Shown here one piece after another: positions 7,543-17,500 of a stretch of DNA of 64,000 nt. The notes under the pieces are model-generated. The model saw only the letters and a list, made by a program, of their open reading frames with translations. It had not been told where the DNA came from and made no database searches. The stretch lies in NCBI GenBank assembly GCA_035606355.1, contig DATNFO010000043.1, positions 1 through 64,000 of the forward strand, read 5' to 3'. The stretch comes from Sulfopaludibacter sp035606355 (lineage in GTDB: Bacteria > Acidobacteriota > Terriglobia > Bryobacterales > Bryobacteraceae). Position 1 is the first letter of the stretch, and each line of letters starts with the position of its first letter. Made by a program: the position numbers and the translations under genes.

Positions 7543-8147
7543 AGCCGTTCACGAATTTCGAGAGCCGCGTAGTGGCGCTGCCGATTAACAACATCGACAC
7601 GGATCAGATCATTCCGGCGCGGTTTCTGAAGACTACTTCGAAAGTGGGTCTGGACAAGCAGCTTTTCAACGACTGGCGGTATGACGCGGCGGGGAAGCCG
7701 AACCCGGATTTCGTGCTGAACAAGGCGGAGGCGAAAGGCGTTCAGGTACTGCTGGCGGGCGACAATTTCGGATGCGGAAGCTCGCGCGAGCATGCTCCGT
7801 GGGCGCTGACGCAGTTCGGGTTCCGGGCGGTGATCTCGACGAGCTTTGCGGATATTTTCCGGCAGAACTCGCTGAAGAATTCACTGCTGCCGATTGTAGT
7901 TCCGGCGGATGTGCACGCGGAATTGTTCGAGGCGGTGAGTTCCAATCCGAGTGCGACCGTGAAGATCGACCTGGCAGCGCAGACGTTGACTACTCCGGCG
8001 GGCCGCACCGTGGAGTTTCCGGTGGACGAATTCTCGAAGCACTGTCTGCTGCAGGGGGTCGACGAGCTGGGTTATATCCTGGGGCAGAATGCCGAGATCG
8101 CGGCGTACGAGCGTGCGCATCCGGCTCCTATTAATGCGTTGGGGTAG
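7539..8147 (+). CDS. leuD: 3-isopropylmalate dehydratase small subunit
   Basis: The swivelling-domain partner of LeuC, 202 residues, normal for the family. The N-terminal LPINNIDTDQIIPARFLK and the active-site segment GDNFGCGSSREHAPWAL are diagnostic. It begins inside the leuC stop as ATGA (7539-7542). The reading frame stays open far upstream inside leuC, but the start is set by the overlap and the family N-terminus. It ends the leucine operon; a half copy of repeat B follows 14 bp later. Confidence 0.96.
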   Translation: MKPFTNFESRVVALPINNIDTDQIIPARFLKTTSKVGLDKQLFNDWRYDAAGKPNPDFVLNKAEAKGVQVLLAGDNFGCGSSREHAPWALTQFGFRAVISTSFADIFRQNSLKNSLLPIVVPADVHAELFEAVSSNPSATVKIDLAAQTLTTPAGRTVEFPVDEFSKHCLLQGVDELGYILGQNAEIAAYERAHPAPINALG

Positions 8148-8161
8148 TGGGGAAGTGTCGA

Positions 8162-8207
8162 TTCACCACAGAGACACAGAGGACGCTGAGAGGGCACAGA
8201 GAAAACC
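8162..8207. repeat. Repeat family B, half copy
   Basis: The sequence TTCACCACAGAGACACAGAG and following bases match the left arm of the full palindrome at 52244-52342. It sits between the convergent leuD and yjbQ genes. The right arm is missing here. Confidence 0.75.
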
Positions 8208-8264
8208 AAGAGGTTACCCGGAAGTGTTCGGGTTGCGCGCGGATTTGCGCTGCGGCAGGTCCGA

Positions 8265-8684
8265 TCACTCTCCGATGATTTTGATGAGGGCTCGCTTCTT
8301 GCGTCCTCCGTCGAATTCTCCGTAGAAGATTTGTTCCCAGGGTCCGAAGTCCAGCTTGCCCGCTGTGACGGCGACTACCACTTCGCGGCCCATTACCTGC
8401 CGCTTCATGTGCGCGTCGGCGTTATCTTCTCCGGTGCGGTTGTGGAGGTATTGCGAGGTGGGGGCGTGCGGCGCGAGCTTTTCCAGCCACTTGTCGTAAC
8501 CGGCGTGCAGGCCGGATTCATCGTCGTTAATAAAGACGGAAGCGGTGATGTGCATCGCGTTCACCAGCACCAAGCCTTCCTGCACTTCGCTTTGGCGGAC
8601 GCATGCCTCCACATCCGGCGTGATGTTAACGAACGCGCGGCGGCCGGGGATCTCAAACCATAGTTCTTTTCGGAAGCTCTTCAC
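8265..8684 (-). CDS. YjbQ/UPF0047 family protein
   Basis: A 139-residue protein of the YjbQ family, small trimeric enzymes often annotated as secondary thiamine-phosphate synthase; their true cellular role is not settled. Key features are HITASVFINDDESGLHAGY, the conserved NRTGEDNADAHMKRQVMG with its His, and WEQIFYGEFDG. The start codon is GTG at 8684; no ATG fits the family start. It is convergent with leuD and divergent from the next gene, with 32 bp between start codons. Confidence 0.9.
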   Translation of the reverse strand: MKSFRKELWFEIPGRRAFVNITPDVEACVRQSEVQEGLVLVNAMHITASVFINDDESGLHAGYDKWLEKLAPHAPTSQYLHNRTGEDNADAHMKRQVMGREVVVAVTAGKLDFGPWEQIFYGEFDGGRKKRALIKIIGE

Positions 8685-8716
8685 GTCTTCATTGTCGAAT
8701 AGAATGATAGCCAGTC

Positions 8717-10171
8717 ATGGAACGCAGAACCTTTTTGCAAACCGCGGCGAGCGGCGCTTTCGCGGCCGCCGCGCCGGCCGCTCCGGCGGACCGGAAGATG
8801 GTCGGGATTCAAGTCGGCGCTGTATCGTTTGTCGATGAGGGCGTCGAGCAGGTGCTCGATACCGTGCAGCGCGATGGCGCCGTCAACACGCTGTTCGTCG
8901 CCACGTTCACGTACGGTCGCGGCATCGCGGGCCGGCAGGTGCCCGGGCAGCCGCTGCCGGATCACGGGAAACGCGAGTATGACACGACGACGTTTCACGG
9001 GGGCAGCTACACGCGCGTGCATCCGCAGTATTACCGCGACACGGCGATCACGGATTTCCGAGCTCCTGAGTTCGGCGATTACGATGTGCTCGAAGCGGTT
9101 CTGCCTTCCGCGCGCAAGCGCGGCATGAAGACGATCTGCTGGTTCGAGGATGTGTGGCGCCGCGACGTTCCGCGCGCTAACGAAGCGCAGGAGATGCAGT
9201 TCGACGGGAATCACGCCGTCACTTTCTGCTTCAACAATCCGAACTACCGCAACTGGCTGCTGGGAACGGTGGAAGATTACACGCGGAGCTATGATATCGA
9301 CGGCATCATGTGGGGGTCGGAGCGCGAGGGCGCGTTCTCGAACATGCTGCGCGGCACTACTCCGGGTGCTGTGACCTGCTTCTGCGGGCACTGCGAGGCG
9401 AAGGCGCGGCAGCGCGGAATCAACGTGGAGCGCGCGCGCGAGGGCTTTACGGCGCTCTCCGCTTTCGTGACCGCGGCGCGCGCAAACCGCCGGCCGGTGG
9501 ACGGATACTATGTCACGCTCTGGCGCACGATGTTGCGCTATCCCGAATTGCTTGCCTGGGAGATGCTGTGGACCGACAGCCTGCGCGAAACGTATGCCGC
9601 GATGTATGAACGCGTGAAAAGCATCAAACCGAGTGTGGGCGTGGGCTGGCACATCTGGCACAACAACTCCTTCAGCCCGATCTATCGCGCGGAGCAGGAC
9701 CTTTCCGTGCTGCAGCCGCACTCCGACTTTTTGAAGATGGTGATGTACCACAATTGCGGCGGAGAGCGCATGGCCGGATACATCCGCAACATGGGACGCA
9801 CCATGTTCGCCGATGTTCCGCAGCAGGAGCTGCTCGACTTTCATTACCGGGTGCTCGGATATACGCAGGAAAAGCCGCTGGATCAACTGGCGAAGTCCGG
9901 ATTCTCGGCGAACTACGTGTATGAAGAGGCCAAGCGCGCTCGCGAAGCTTTGACGAATGGCAAGACGCAGTTGTGGCCGGGGATCGATATCGATATTCCG
10001 ACGGACGTGAACCGATCGAGCCGGTCGACGCCGGAAGGCACGAGCGCGGCTGTGAAGGCGGCGTTTCGCGCCGGGGCGGATGGCGTGCTGCTGTCGCGGA
10101 AATATTCGGAGATGCGGCTGGAGAACTTGCGCGGGGCCGGGCGGGCGGTGCGCGAGTTAGGGTTCGCCTAG
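8717..10171 (+). CDS. Tat-exported TIM-barrel-like protein, possible glycoside hydrolase
   Basis: A 484-residue protein with a twin-arginine signal (MERRTFLQTAASG) and an Ala-rich h-region, so it is probably folded before export. The body resembles uncharacterised glycosyl-hydrolase-like TIM-barrel proteins: alternating strands with aromatic and acidic ends such as KTICWFEDVWRRD, YDIDGIMWGSEREG and VGVGWHIWHNN. A CFCGHC motif near residue 220 may bind a metal. No catalytic pair can be assigned with confidence. It has its own short upstream region and is followed after 39 bp by a PQQ dehydrogenase on the same strand. Confidence 0.6.
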   Translation: MERRTFLQTAASGAFAAAAPAAPADRKMVGIQVGAVSFVDEGVEQVLDTVQRDGAVNTLFVATFTYGRGIAGRQVPGQPLPDHGKREYDTTTFHGGSYTRVHPQYYRDTAITDFRAPEFGDYDVLEAVLPSARKRGMKTICWFEDVWRRDVPRANEAQEMQFDGNHAVTFCFNNPNYRNWLLGTVEDYTRSYDIDGIMWGSEREGAFSNMLRGTTPGAVTCFCGHCEAKARQRGINVERAREGFTALSAFVTAARANRRPVDGYYVTLWRTMLRYPELLAWEMLWTDSLRETYAAMYERVKSIKPSVGVGWHIWHNNSFSPIYRAEQDLSVLQPHSDFLKMVMYHNCGGERMAGYIRNMGRTMFADVPQQELLDFHYRVLGYTQEKPLDQLAKSGFSANYVYEEAKRAREALTNGKTQLWPGIDIDIPTDVNRSSRSTPEGTSAAVKAAFRAGADGVLLSRKYSEMRLENLRGAGRAVRELGFA

Positions 10172-10210
10172 TGACGGTGCGTGCGGTAAAAAAACGATAG
10201 ACTCATCACG

Positions 10211-12325
10211 ATGAGGCAAGCCGCACTCTTCGCCGTAGTATTCCTGCTGGCGTGGGCAGGACGGGCACAGAACGATTGGCCGGCCTACGGTCACGATCAC
10301 GGCAACACGCATTTTTCTCCGCTGAAACAGATCACTCCCGGCAACGTGACGCGCCTGCACCGGGCATGGACTTATCACACCGGCGATAAAGGCGCACAGT
10401 TCGAATCCACGCCGATTGTGGTTGGGAACCGCATGTTCCTCTCGACACCGGCTGGCCGCGTCGTGGCGCTGGAGCCCGAGACCGGCAACGAGATTTGGAA
10501 ATTCGATCCGAAAATGGCACGTGCGCATGAACATCGCGGCGTTGCGTACTGGCCCGGCGATTCGCAAACACCACCCCGCGTGATTCTTGCCACCGGCGAT
10601 GCGCGGCTGATCGCCATCGATGCCGCGAGCGGTCAGGCTATCCCAAGCTTCGGCGACAACGGCGTCGTCAACCTGCGCGAAGGTGTGGCAGACAAGTTCC
10701 CCAATGCCGCTTACGCGATCACTTCGCCACCCGCCATTTATCGCAATCTGATCGTGGTCGGGCCGAATACTCAGGAGGGTCCCAGCCGCGGACCAAGCGG
10801 CGACCCTCGCGCCTTTGACGCCCGCACGGGCAAACTGGTGTGGCGCTTCCACACGGTGCCGCAACCCGGCGAGGCAGGGAACGATACATGGGGTCCGAAT
10901 GGGTGGAAGGACCGATCCGGTCCCAGCCTCTGGGGCCTGAGCTCCGTTGACGCCGAACGCGGGCTGGTGTTTCTTTCCACGGGCAATCCGGCCGACAGTT
11001 TTTATGGGGCCGACCGGAAAGGCACGAACCTTTATGCCAATTGTGTGCTGGCCCTGGATGCGGCAACCGGCAAATTGCGCTGGTTCTACCAGGTTGTGCA
11101 CCACGACATTTTCGATTACGACGTGACCGGTGGACCTGCGCTGGTGGATGCCGTTCAAAGCGGGAAGAAAGTCCCGGCGGTCGCGCAGATCACGAAGATG
11201 GGGTTTCTGTTCGTGCTCAACCGGCTCACGGGCCAACCGGTCTGGGGCGTGGAAGAACGCGCGGTTCCGCCGAGTGACTTGCCGGGCGAACAGGCATGGC
11301 CCACCCAACCTTATCCGCTGAAGCCGCCGCCGCTGGCCCGTGTCGCTATACGGCGCGAGGAATTGACGCGCCGCACGCCCGAAGCACAGCGGTTTTGCCG
11401 CGAGCTTTTCGACAGCATGAAGGTGGGTCCGGTTTTCACGCCGTTCAGCACACGCGCCACGTTGGTTTTTCCCGGAGCCATGGGCGGCGGAAACTGGGGC
11501 GGCGTAGCGTTCGACCCAGCGCTCAGCTTCGTTTTCGTCAATACCAGCAGCCTGGGCGGCATGGGTCAGATGGCGCCTTCGCCGAATGGCCCGATGCCTT
11601 ATCGCAACACCATGGGATACGCCCGCTTTCTCGATCAGGATCACTATCCGTGCCAGCAGCCGCCGTGGGGAGAACTCTCGGCCGTGAACACGACCACGGG
11701 CGAGATTGCATGGCGGGTCACGCTGGGCAACTTCGACGAACTGGCCGCGCAAGGCATGACTCACACGGGTACGCCGAACGTCGGTGGTCCCATCGCGACG
11801 GCATCCGGGCTGGTATTCATCGGAGCATCCATTGACGATCGGTTTCGCGCCTTCGATTCGCGCACGGGCAAGGAGTTGTGGGCGGCGCGGCTGGAGGCTT
11901 CGGGAACCGCTACGCCGCTCACCTATATGGGACGCGATGGCAATCAGTACGTGGCGATCGCGGCCGGCGGCACCGCGCACTTTCGAATGATCGGCAACAC
12001 GGCCGGGGATCAGTCGGACGCCGTGGTCGCGTTTTCGCTGGCCGGCAAGGAGCCCGAACCAGCGGTGGTGACTGCCAAGAAGACCGCGGTTGCCGCGCGG
12101 GGCTCCGCACCGGTGAGAGCCGCTCTGCCGGAGAGTGCGGACAAACGGCTGGTAGAACGAATGTGCGCCGGTTGCCACGGAATCGACACCTTCGCGTCCA
12201 TGCGTTTGACTCGGGACGGTTGGGAAACGGAAGTCTCGAACATGGTGGCGCGCGGAGCGAACGGCACGCCGGACGAAATCCGGCGTGTGGTGGACTATCT
12301 GGCGAAGTATCTGGCCGCGCGGTAG
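10211..12325 (+). CDS. PQQ-dependent dehydrogenase with C-terminal haem c domain
   Basis: A 704-residue quinoprotein with a signal peptide (AVVFLLAWAGRAQ), acting in the periplasm on an alcohol or sugar and passing electrons to the respiratory chain. It begins the typical NDWPAYGHDHGNTHFSPL block and has repeated tryptophan-docking-like strands of an eight-bladed propeller (for example GETGNEIWKFD-like and TGEIAWRV). The last 60 residues hold a cytochrome c motif CAGCH with a later candidate Met ligand, so this is a one-chain quinohaemoprotein. The substrate cannot be told from sequence. Confidence 0.88.
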   Translation: MRQAALFAVVFLLAWAGRAQNDWPAYGHDHGNTHFSPLKQITPGNVTRLHRAWTYHTGDKGAQFESTPIVVGNRMFLSTPAGRVVALEPETGNEIWKFDPKMARAHEHRGVAYWPGDSQTPPRVILATGDARLIAIDAASGQAIPSFGDNGVVNLREGVADKFPNAAYAITSPPAIYRNLIVVGPNTQEGPSRGPSGDPRAFDARTGKLVWRFHTVPQPGEAGNDTWGPNGWKDRSGPSLWGLSSVDAERGLVFLSTGNPADSFYGADRKGTNLYANCVLALDAATGKLRWFYQVVHHDIFDYDVTGGPALVDAVQSGKKVPAVAQITKMGFLFVLNRLTGQPVWGVEERAVPPSDLPGEQAWPTQPYPLKPPPLARVAIRREELTRRTPEAQRFCRELFDSMKVGPVFTPFSTRATLVFPGAMGGGNWGGVAFDPALSFVFVNTSSLGGMGQMAPSPNGPMPYRNTMGYARFLDQDHYPCQQPPWGELSAVNTTTGEIAWRVTLGNFDELAAQGMTHTGTPNVGGPIATASGLVFIGASIDDRFRAFDSRTGKELWAARLEASGTATPLTYMGRDGNQYVAIAAGGTAHFRMIGNTAGDQSDAVVAFSLAGKEPEPAVVTAKKTAVAARGSAPVRAALPESADKRLVERMCAGCHGIDTFASMRLTRDGWETEVSNMVARGANGTPDEIRRVVDYLAKYLAAR

Positions 12326-12403
12326 GTGCGTGGGCTGAAGAGCGGGAAGTAGCCGATGTCCGGACGAGCGCGGGGGCAAAGCGCCGGTGATATTCTCGAA
12401 TAG

Positions 12404-12624
12404 ATGGCGCCCGCATCACAATCGAACCGGGCAAACGATCGGGCCAGCCGTGCATTCGCGGCTTACGGATCACGGTTTGGGACGTGTTGAACTGGCTTGC
12501 CGCCGGAATGTCCGAACAGCAAATCCTTGACGACTACCCCGAACTTGAATTCGATGACTTTCGCGCTGTGTACGAATTCGCTGCCAAACTGGGTAGGCGT
12601 GTGCTCTGTGAAGTTGCTCTTTGA
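12404..12624 (+). pseudogene. DUF433 antitoxin-like gene remnant
   Basis: In one frame (from about 12412) the translation reads RITIEPGKRSGQPCIRGLRI, then TVWDVLNWLAAGMSEQQILD and a final part to the TGA at 12622. This is a clear match to DUF433 proteins, small HTH-type antitoxins of the VapB kind. The only nearby ATG (12404) is in another frame and no ATG, GTG or TTG is found between the upstream TGA (12388) and the domain start; two extra bases after the ATG would explain it. I therefore call it a broken gene. A non-standard start (ATA or ATC) is the alternative. Confidence 0.6.
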
Positions 12625-12634
12625 CGAGAATAGC
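12608..12634 (+). pseudogene. DUF5615 toxin-like gene fragment, cut by repeats
   Basis: A GTG at 12608, overlapping the end of the DUF433 frame, opens with the residues (M)KLLFDEN, the hallmark start of DUF5615 PIN-like proteins, which are the usual partners of DUF433. The match ends after eight or nine codons, exactly where the family D repeat cluster begins (about 12636). The rest of the toxin gene is not visible downstream. This looks like a toxin-antitoxin pair destroyed by repeat insertion or deletion. Confidence 0.5.
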
Positions 12635-12635
12635 C

Positions 12636-12872
12636 GGGTAGGTACCGGCCTCCCGGCCGGTACCACGACCGGGCGGGAGCCCGGTCGTTACTGGCGAACT
12701 CCGTTCGCCGCAACAGGAAAGATTCCTGTTGCCACGTGCCGACAAGGATCCTTCCTGTCGGGTCGAATGGGATGCAGCCATCACTTCGGCGAAGTCTTGT
12801 AAGTACCGGCCTCAGGCCGCTCGTTACTGGCGAACTGCGTTCGCCGCAACAGGAAAGATTCCTGTTGCCACT
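12636..12872. repeat. Repeat cluster, family D (several hairpins)
   Basis: A run of short hairpins: GTACCGGCCTCCCGGCCGGTAC, then CGACCGGGC...GCCCGGTCG, then TGGCGAACTCCGTTCGCCG and CAACAGGAAAGATTCCTGTTG (this last pair twice, near 12700-12740 and 12830-12870), plus CGACAAGGATCCTTCCTGTCG. It fills the gap between the PQQ/toxin-antitoxin side and the convergent 3' end of the large minus-strand operon. No gene is seen in it. Confidence 0.8.
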
Positions 12873-12880
12873 GCCCGGGC

Positions 12881-14503
12881 TTACTCGATGTAATCGAAAC
12901 GCAAACCGCTGCGGCCTTCACCCCTCCCTGTATTTCTTGAGCGCCCGACCCAAAGATGCACCGACCCATCCGGACCACGAGCGCACCGGAATCGGCGCAC
13001 TAAATGAACGCCTTCTCTCGGCACTTCCTCGAGCGCCATGGTTGGAACGCCTGGACCGGTTAGGAATCGTCCCTCGGCCGCCGTTGTTCCGGCGGGTCCG
13101 GGCAAGCGCCCGCGGCGGAGTTCCAGCGGACCGCCATCGCCTGTCTCGATCGGCAGGAACGGAACCCAGTAGTCCGGAACAGTGGAACCGAGCCTGTAGG
13201 CGACGGTCCCATCGCTGCCGGAAGGCGGCGGCGGTGGCGGTGCGCTCGTGCGCCAGAGCAGCGTCCGATCCACCGGATCGCCGGCTGCTCCCATGATGGT
13301 GCGCTCGATGCCCCACACCATGTTGGCGAGTTCATCGCGTAGCAGCAACACGTCCTCGACCGCCGGGCCATCGACCGGGGCGACCGCGCCCGGAGTGACC
13401 CACAGAACGTGTGGCGCGGGCGGTTGGATTTGAAACGCCTCGAACATGCGCCAGTTTCCGGCCTCTACGGCCGAGTAATGCGGTATGGGCGTCGATAGCC
13501 CGAAGGTGTCCACTACACTCAGCGATTGGATCGCCACCACGCTTCCCACTGGGACTGTGAACGGAAAGTCGAACCAGTCATTGCCGAAGATCAAGGCGAA
13601 TTCGCGCAGCAACAGGCGCCCGAGATCCTCCGCCGCAGCGCTCAGAGAACCGATATTGGTCCCGCCATCCTCCATCTCCCAGAACCGCCGCGCGGGCATT
13701 CCCTTGAACCTGACCGGCTTCACAAGGATCTTTTTGGAAACGGTGGACGGCTGAGCAGCGGCGGCAGGGCCGAGCGCGTCGCTGCTGTGCTCGAACGTGT
13801 ACCAATCCACGGCATCGCCATCGTACTCCCTGGCCACCCAGGAGCCGGTATCGCCGACGGAGCCCATGGCGAACTGATACTCCATCCTGTCCTGGGTCCA
13901 GCCGTTTGTGCCGGCGGCGGGCTCGCTCACCGCCGAGCCAAGCCACGCAAGCCAGTCACCCGCCGCTTTCAGCACCGCGTCGTGCTGAGCGGAGGGGATG
14001 GGCGGCTGCGCCGGCAGCGAGCCGTGGGCGGCGATCAGGTCGGCACGCAACTTCACGCCGTCGATCACTCGTCCCGTGACGGCCGGCAGCAGCGACCCGC
14101 CATCGAGCGGATACTGCTTCAGGTAAGCGGAGACAATCGTCGCGGGAACCTTCGCTGCGTTTAGCAGGCGCGCAAAGTTCAGGCCCGCCTCGGCCGCCTG
14201 CCGGAGGTCGTCCGCTGCGCCCGACGGCCAGACCGCTTCGCGCTCCACCATCGTCTCGATGGGCTGGCGGATGTCATACGGCTGCACGGGCTGAGCGCCG
14301 ATGGCGCAACGGTCGAGCGGCGCCGTGGTGGCCTGAATGTTGGCCACGATCGGCGACCCGGCATCGCGCGCTTCAAACTCGCCAACCTGCCACTGCCGGG
14401 CCAGCAGCCACAGGGGATCGTGAACTCGCGCCTCCAGCCCTTGCTGCAAATCGACCGCGCGGCACCGCGGCTCAATCCGGTTCCAAATCGTGATGGAAGG
14501 CAT
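12881..14503 (-). CDS. Uncharacterised 540-aa protein, last gene of the seven-gene operon
   Basis: No known enzyme domain is recognised. The start is fixed by a TGATG overlap with the upstream 1529-aa gene and gives MPSITIWNRIEPRCRA. The block RVHDPLWLLARQWQVGEFEA followed by DAGSPI is strongly patterned, rich in Trp, and from memory recurs in uncharacterised proteins of other phyla. There is no signal peptide or membrane segment. A Pro-rich linker (RTSAPPPPPPSG) lies about 90 residues before the C-terminal part, which contains EEVPREGVHLVRRFR and LWVGRSRNT. It is the last gene of the operon and ends next to the D repeat cluster. Function unknown. Confidence 0.8.
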   Translation of the reverse strand: MPSITIWNRIEPRCRAVDLQQGLEARVHDPLWLLARQWQVGEFEARDAGSPIVANIQATTAPLDRCAIGAQPVQPYDIRQPIETMVEREAVWPSGAADDLRQAAEAGLNFARLLNAAKVPATIVSAYLKQYPLDGGSLLPAVTGRVIDGVKLRADLIAAHGSLPAQPPIPSAQHDAVLKAAGDWLAWLGSAVSEPAAGTNGWTQDRMEYQFAMGSVGDTGSWVAREYDGDAVDWYTFEHSSDALGPAAAAQPSTVSKKILVKPVRFKGMPARRFWEMEDGGTNIGSLSAAAEDLGRLLLREFALIFGNDWFDFPFTVPVGSVVAIQSLSVVDTFGLSTPIPHYSAVEAGNWRMFEAFQIQPPAPHVLWVTPGAVAPVDGPAVEDVLLLRDELANMVWGIERTIMGAAGDPVDRTLLWRTSAPPPPPPSGSDGTVAYRLGSTVPDYWVPFLPIETGDGGPLELRRGRLPGPAGTTAAEGRFLTGPGVPTMALEEVPREGVHLVRRFRCARGPDGSVHLWVGRSRNTGRGEGRSGLRFDYIE

Positions 14504-17500
14504 CAGGCAGTCCTCAGGGATAGGGCGAGGTCCATCGACACGGCCTCCGGTTTGGGCCCGCCCGAATTGAATGCGAAATAGAGAGCCGGCAGGTGCTGGC
14601 CGAGCGCCCCGAGAGTATCCGGATCTACCGAGCGAATCCTGGCAAGATCCAGCGCTTCCAGCACGGAGCCCTCCAGCGACTGCAGCGTCCATTCCGGAAA
14701 GTCATCGGGCCGGACGCCCAACAGAATCGCCTGCGGCGGCCGGGACGTCGGGTCGGAATAATTCAATGCCACTCCGGTGGTCTGCTGCGAGGATGGCCAC
14801 ACCTCTACCCATTCGTCGATCATCAATCCGGCTACCTCGGCGTTCGCCGGCGGGGTCGAGCCGGGCGGGGTGAACACGGTCAAGGAGAGACGGCTGGCGG
14901 GGGCGGTGTCGCCGGATGGCAGCGCCACCCACCGGTCGCCCGCAGTTGCCGGTAGCTGGGCTACATCCAGATGCAGCAGCGGCGAGCCGGCCAATGCTTC
15001 GGCAAGCAGAATCGCCGAATCCAGCCGCCGCGCGCCGGGCTTCACCTGGGCAACTCGCTGCAGCCAGCGAACGGAAGCCACCGCGTCGCCGCCCTGAAGC
15101 GGCAGACTGTTTGCCCATAGCGACGGCCAGGTTTTGGAGAGGTCCGCCGCGAATACCGGCAGCACCAGGAACTGGTCGCCGAAGATGGTTTTCAGCCGCG
15201 CGGCACCGTCGCCGGCGAGATTTTGGACGCGGCTTGCGAGTTGCGCGGCCGCGGCCGCAATCTGTGCGGGCCAGGTTGACGAATCGAGCGATGGAACGGC
15301 GCCATTCACGCCGAACGCCGCCGCCGAAAGCAGCGTGGCGTCGTTCGCGCCAGCGCTCTGGAGGGCCGTCAAGGCGGCATGAAGTTGGGTTTCGGCCAGC
15401 GATGCCCGCTTCGTGAGTTCGGCGGCATCGACAGCGCCCGCCGTGTCCTCAGGGCCTGCAATATCCCGAGGCTCGAGCGGGCGAGCGCCGGTGGCGAGGC
15501 GCGTTACCGCGCGCAGGAGATCCATCCACTCGCCGATGCCGATCACCTGAGGACTCCAGGCCGGATCGCGGTCCGTGACAATTTCGATAGCCGCGTCCGC
15601 CGGGACGTTGGAAGGCCGCGCCTTGGAGACCACTAGGCGAATGCGGTCCGCCAATTCGCCGGCTACGCCGCTGGTTTCGGGCAAGCTCAAGAGGTCCATC
15701 GGCGCCAGATTCAGTTGGTTCAGTCCGAGCTCCGTGTGCTGCAGCTCATGACCTTGTGCATCGACGTAGCGCGCCCGAATCCGCACCTTCGCGGGATTGC
15801 CGAGCAGCGATGCCGCCCAGGCGTTCAACCGCGGTTCGGCCTGCGCTCGTGGAGTGACGGCCCATCCCGGAGCGTTGACGTTGATGGCCGCCGTCATCAG
15901 ACGATACGTGAGGGCCGTGCCGCTGCGGGGAGTCTTCACCACCTCAATTTGCGGCGGAGGCGTGTCTCCGCGCGCGATGGCGTCAAGCACGGCTCCGCCA
16001 TGCAGCAGGTCGCCGTTGGCCATCTGATGGACGCTCTCGGCGACCGCCAAATCGGCGACCGCGTCGAGTGCGTTTGTGATGTCGGCGATCGCGGCGCCGA
16101 GCCCCGCGGACATTCCAGACGTGCCGGACACTTGCCAGAAACGGGCATCGGTCGCATAACTGCGCAGCAACGTGAGGCCGTCGACTACCTCTTCTTTCCC
16201 TGACCCGGCTTCGAGCGGATAGAGCGCGCGAATTTTGGCAATGAACGGGTCGGCATTGCTTTCGTGCAGCGACCGTTCGAAGCGGTAGCCCAATAGCGCG
16301 CCCAGCGATTGCCCTTCCCGCATACCGTCGAGGATATGCAGCGCCAAGCGGACGCGCTTGGAAGATAGATCGATTTCGAGCGGTCGTTGCGCACCGCCCT
16401 GATTGGCCAGGTATCCGGAGCGCAAGATGGCCGCCGTCACGGCCTGGTTGAGCGATGGGGCATGGATAAAACCCGCCGATGGCGCGGCCTGCGCGGCGGG
16501 ACGCACATCTTCCAGCCACCCGTACGCGCCCAACACGACTCCGCCGGACGGATTCGCGGCTCGCGTCTGCTCCAGCCGGAACTGCGCCAGCGAGGTAATC
16601 CAGGCGTCCAGACGGTACGATCCCAAGTCGAGCACTTCCCTTGCCGCCGCATCCAAATCGGCGGCGTTCATGCGGGTAAGCTGGTCGAAGGCACTCCAGA
16701 AGGCGGCGAAGGCGGGGAGCGTCGGGTCCTTCTTCGCGCCATCGAGAAAGGCACCGACGGTTTGGCCGCCGGGCAAGGCGCGCCCTAGCACATCCCAGGC
16801 GGAGGGTCTTTCGGAGCCTGCGAACCCCACGAGTTCGGCCTCCACGCGGTCCTGCGGCTGCGCGACGCCTTTGGCCGTGAGAACGTCTACGGCTGTATCG
16901 ACGTAAGCTCGCAGCGCGGCATACCGCAGCAGATGAAAGAGCAGCGGCACCGGGGCCATGCCAGCGGGAGGAGTCGTGTTCTGGAGTGCCTGCCAACCCA
17001 TCGCGGCGAGGGCCCCGACGTATGACGGCGCCGGCTGGCCGTCCAGCGGCGCGGGCGCCACCACCTCGCTGGTGAGCGGTATGCGCTGCGTGGCGTACGT
17101 GAAGCCGGAAAGACGCGAATTCGCGATCGCCTGGGCAAACGGACCAGCGTCCTTGACCGCGTTCTGCGTCAGGCTCGCCCACCACGTTTGCTTCAACTCG
17201 GGCTGCGCGAATTTCCAGAACGTGAGATTGTACTCGGGCCCGACTACTCTGCGCAGCGCGTAGTTGTCCGAGGAAGCGGTCATCCCGAGGAGGCTCACGA
17301 GTGCGGCTTCCGGATCCGCCGCGCCGGGCACTCGCGGCACGCGGCCGGCGGCATTCAGCCAGGTGGTGCGCAGGTTCGCCAGAAGCGCAGTCAGCGGCGC
17401 ATCGAGTGCGCGGCCCTCAAGCGGCTTCCATGACGCGCTCCAGGAAACCGGCAGGATGCCGTAGGGCTGGTGGCCGACACGCATTGCGGGGTAATGGCCG

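Noticed and set aside
6903..8147. A 414-residue frame ending with LeuD
   Set aside because: The first half is an out-of-frame reading of leuC; the true LeuD start is the ATGA overlap at 7539.
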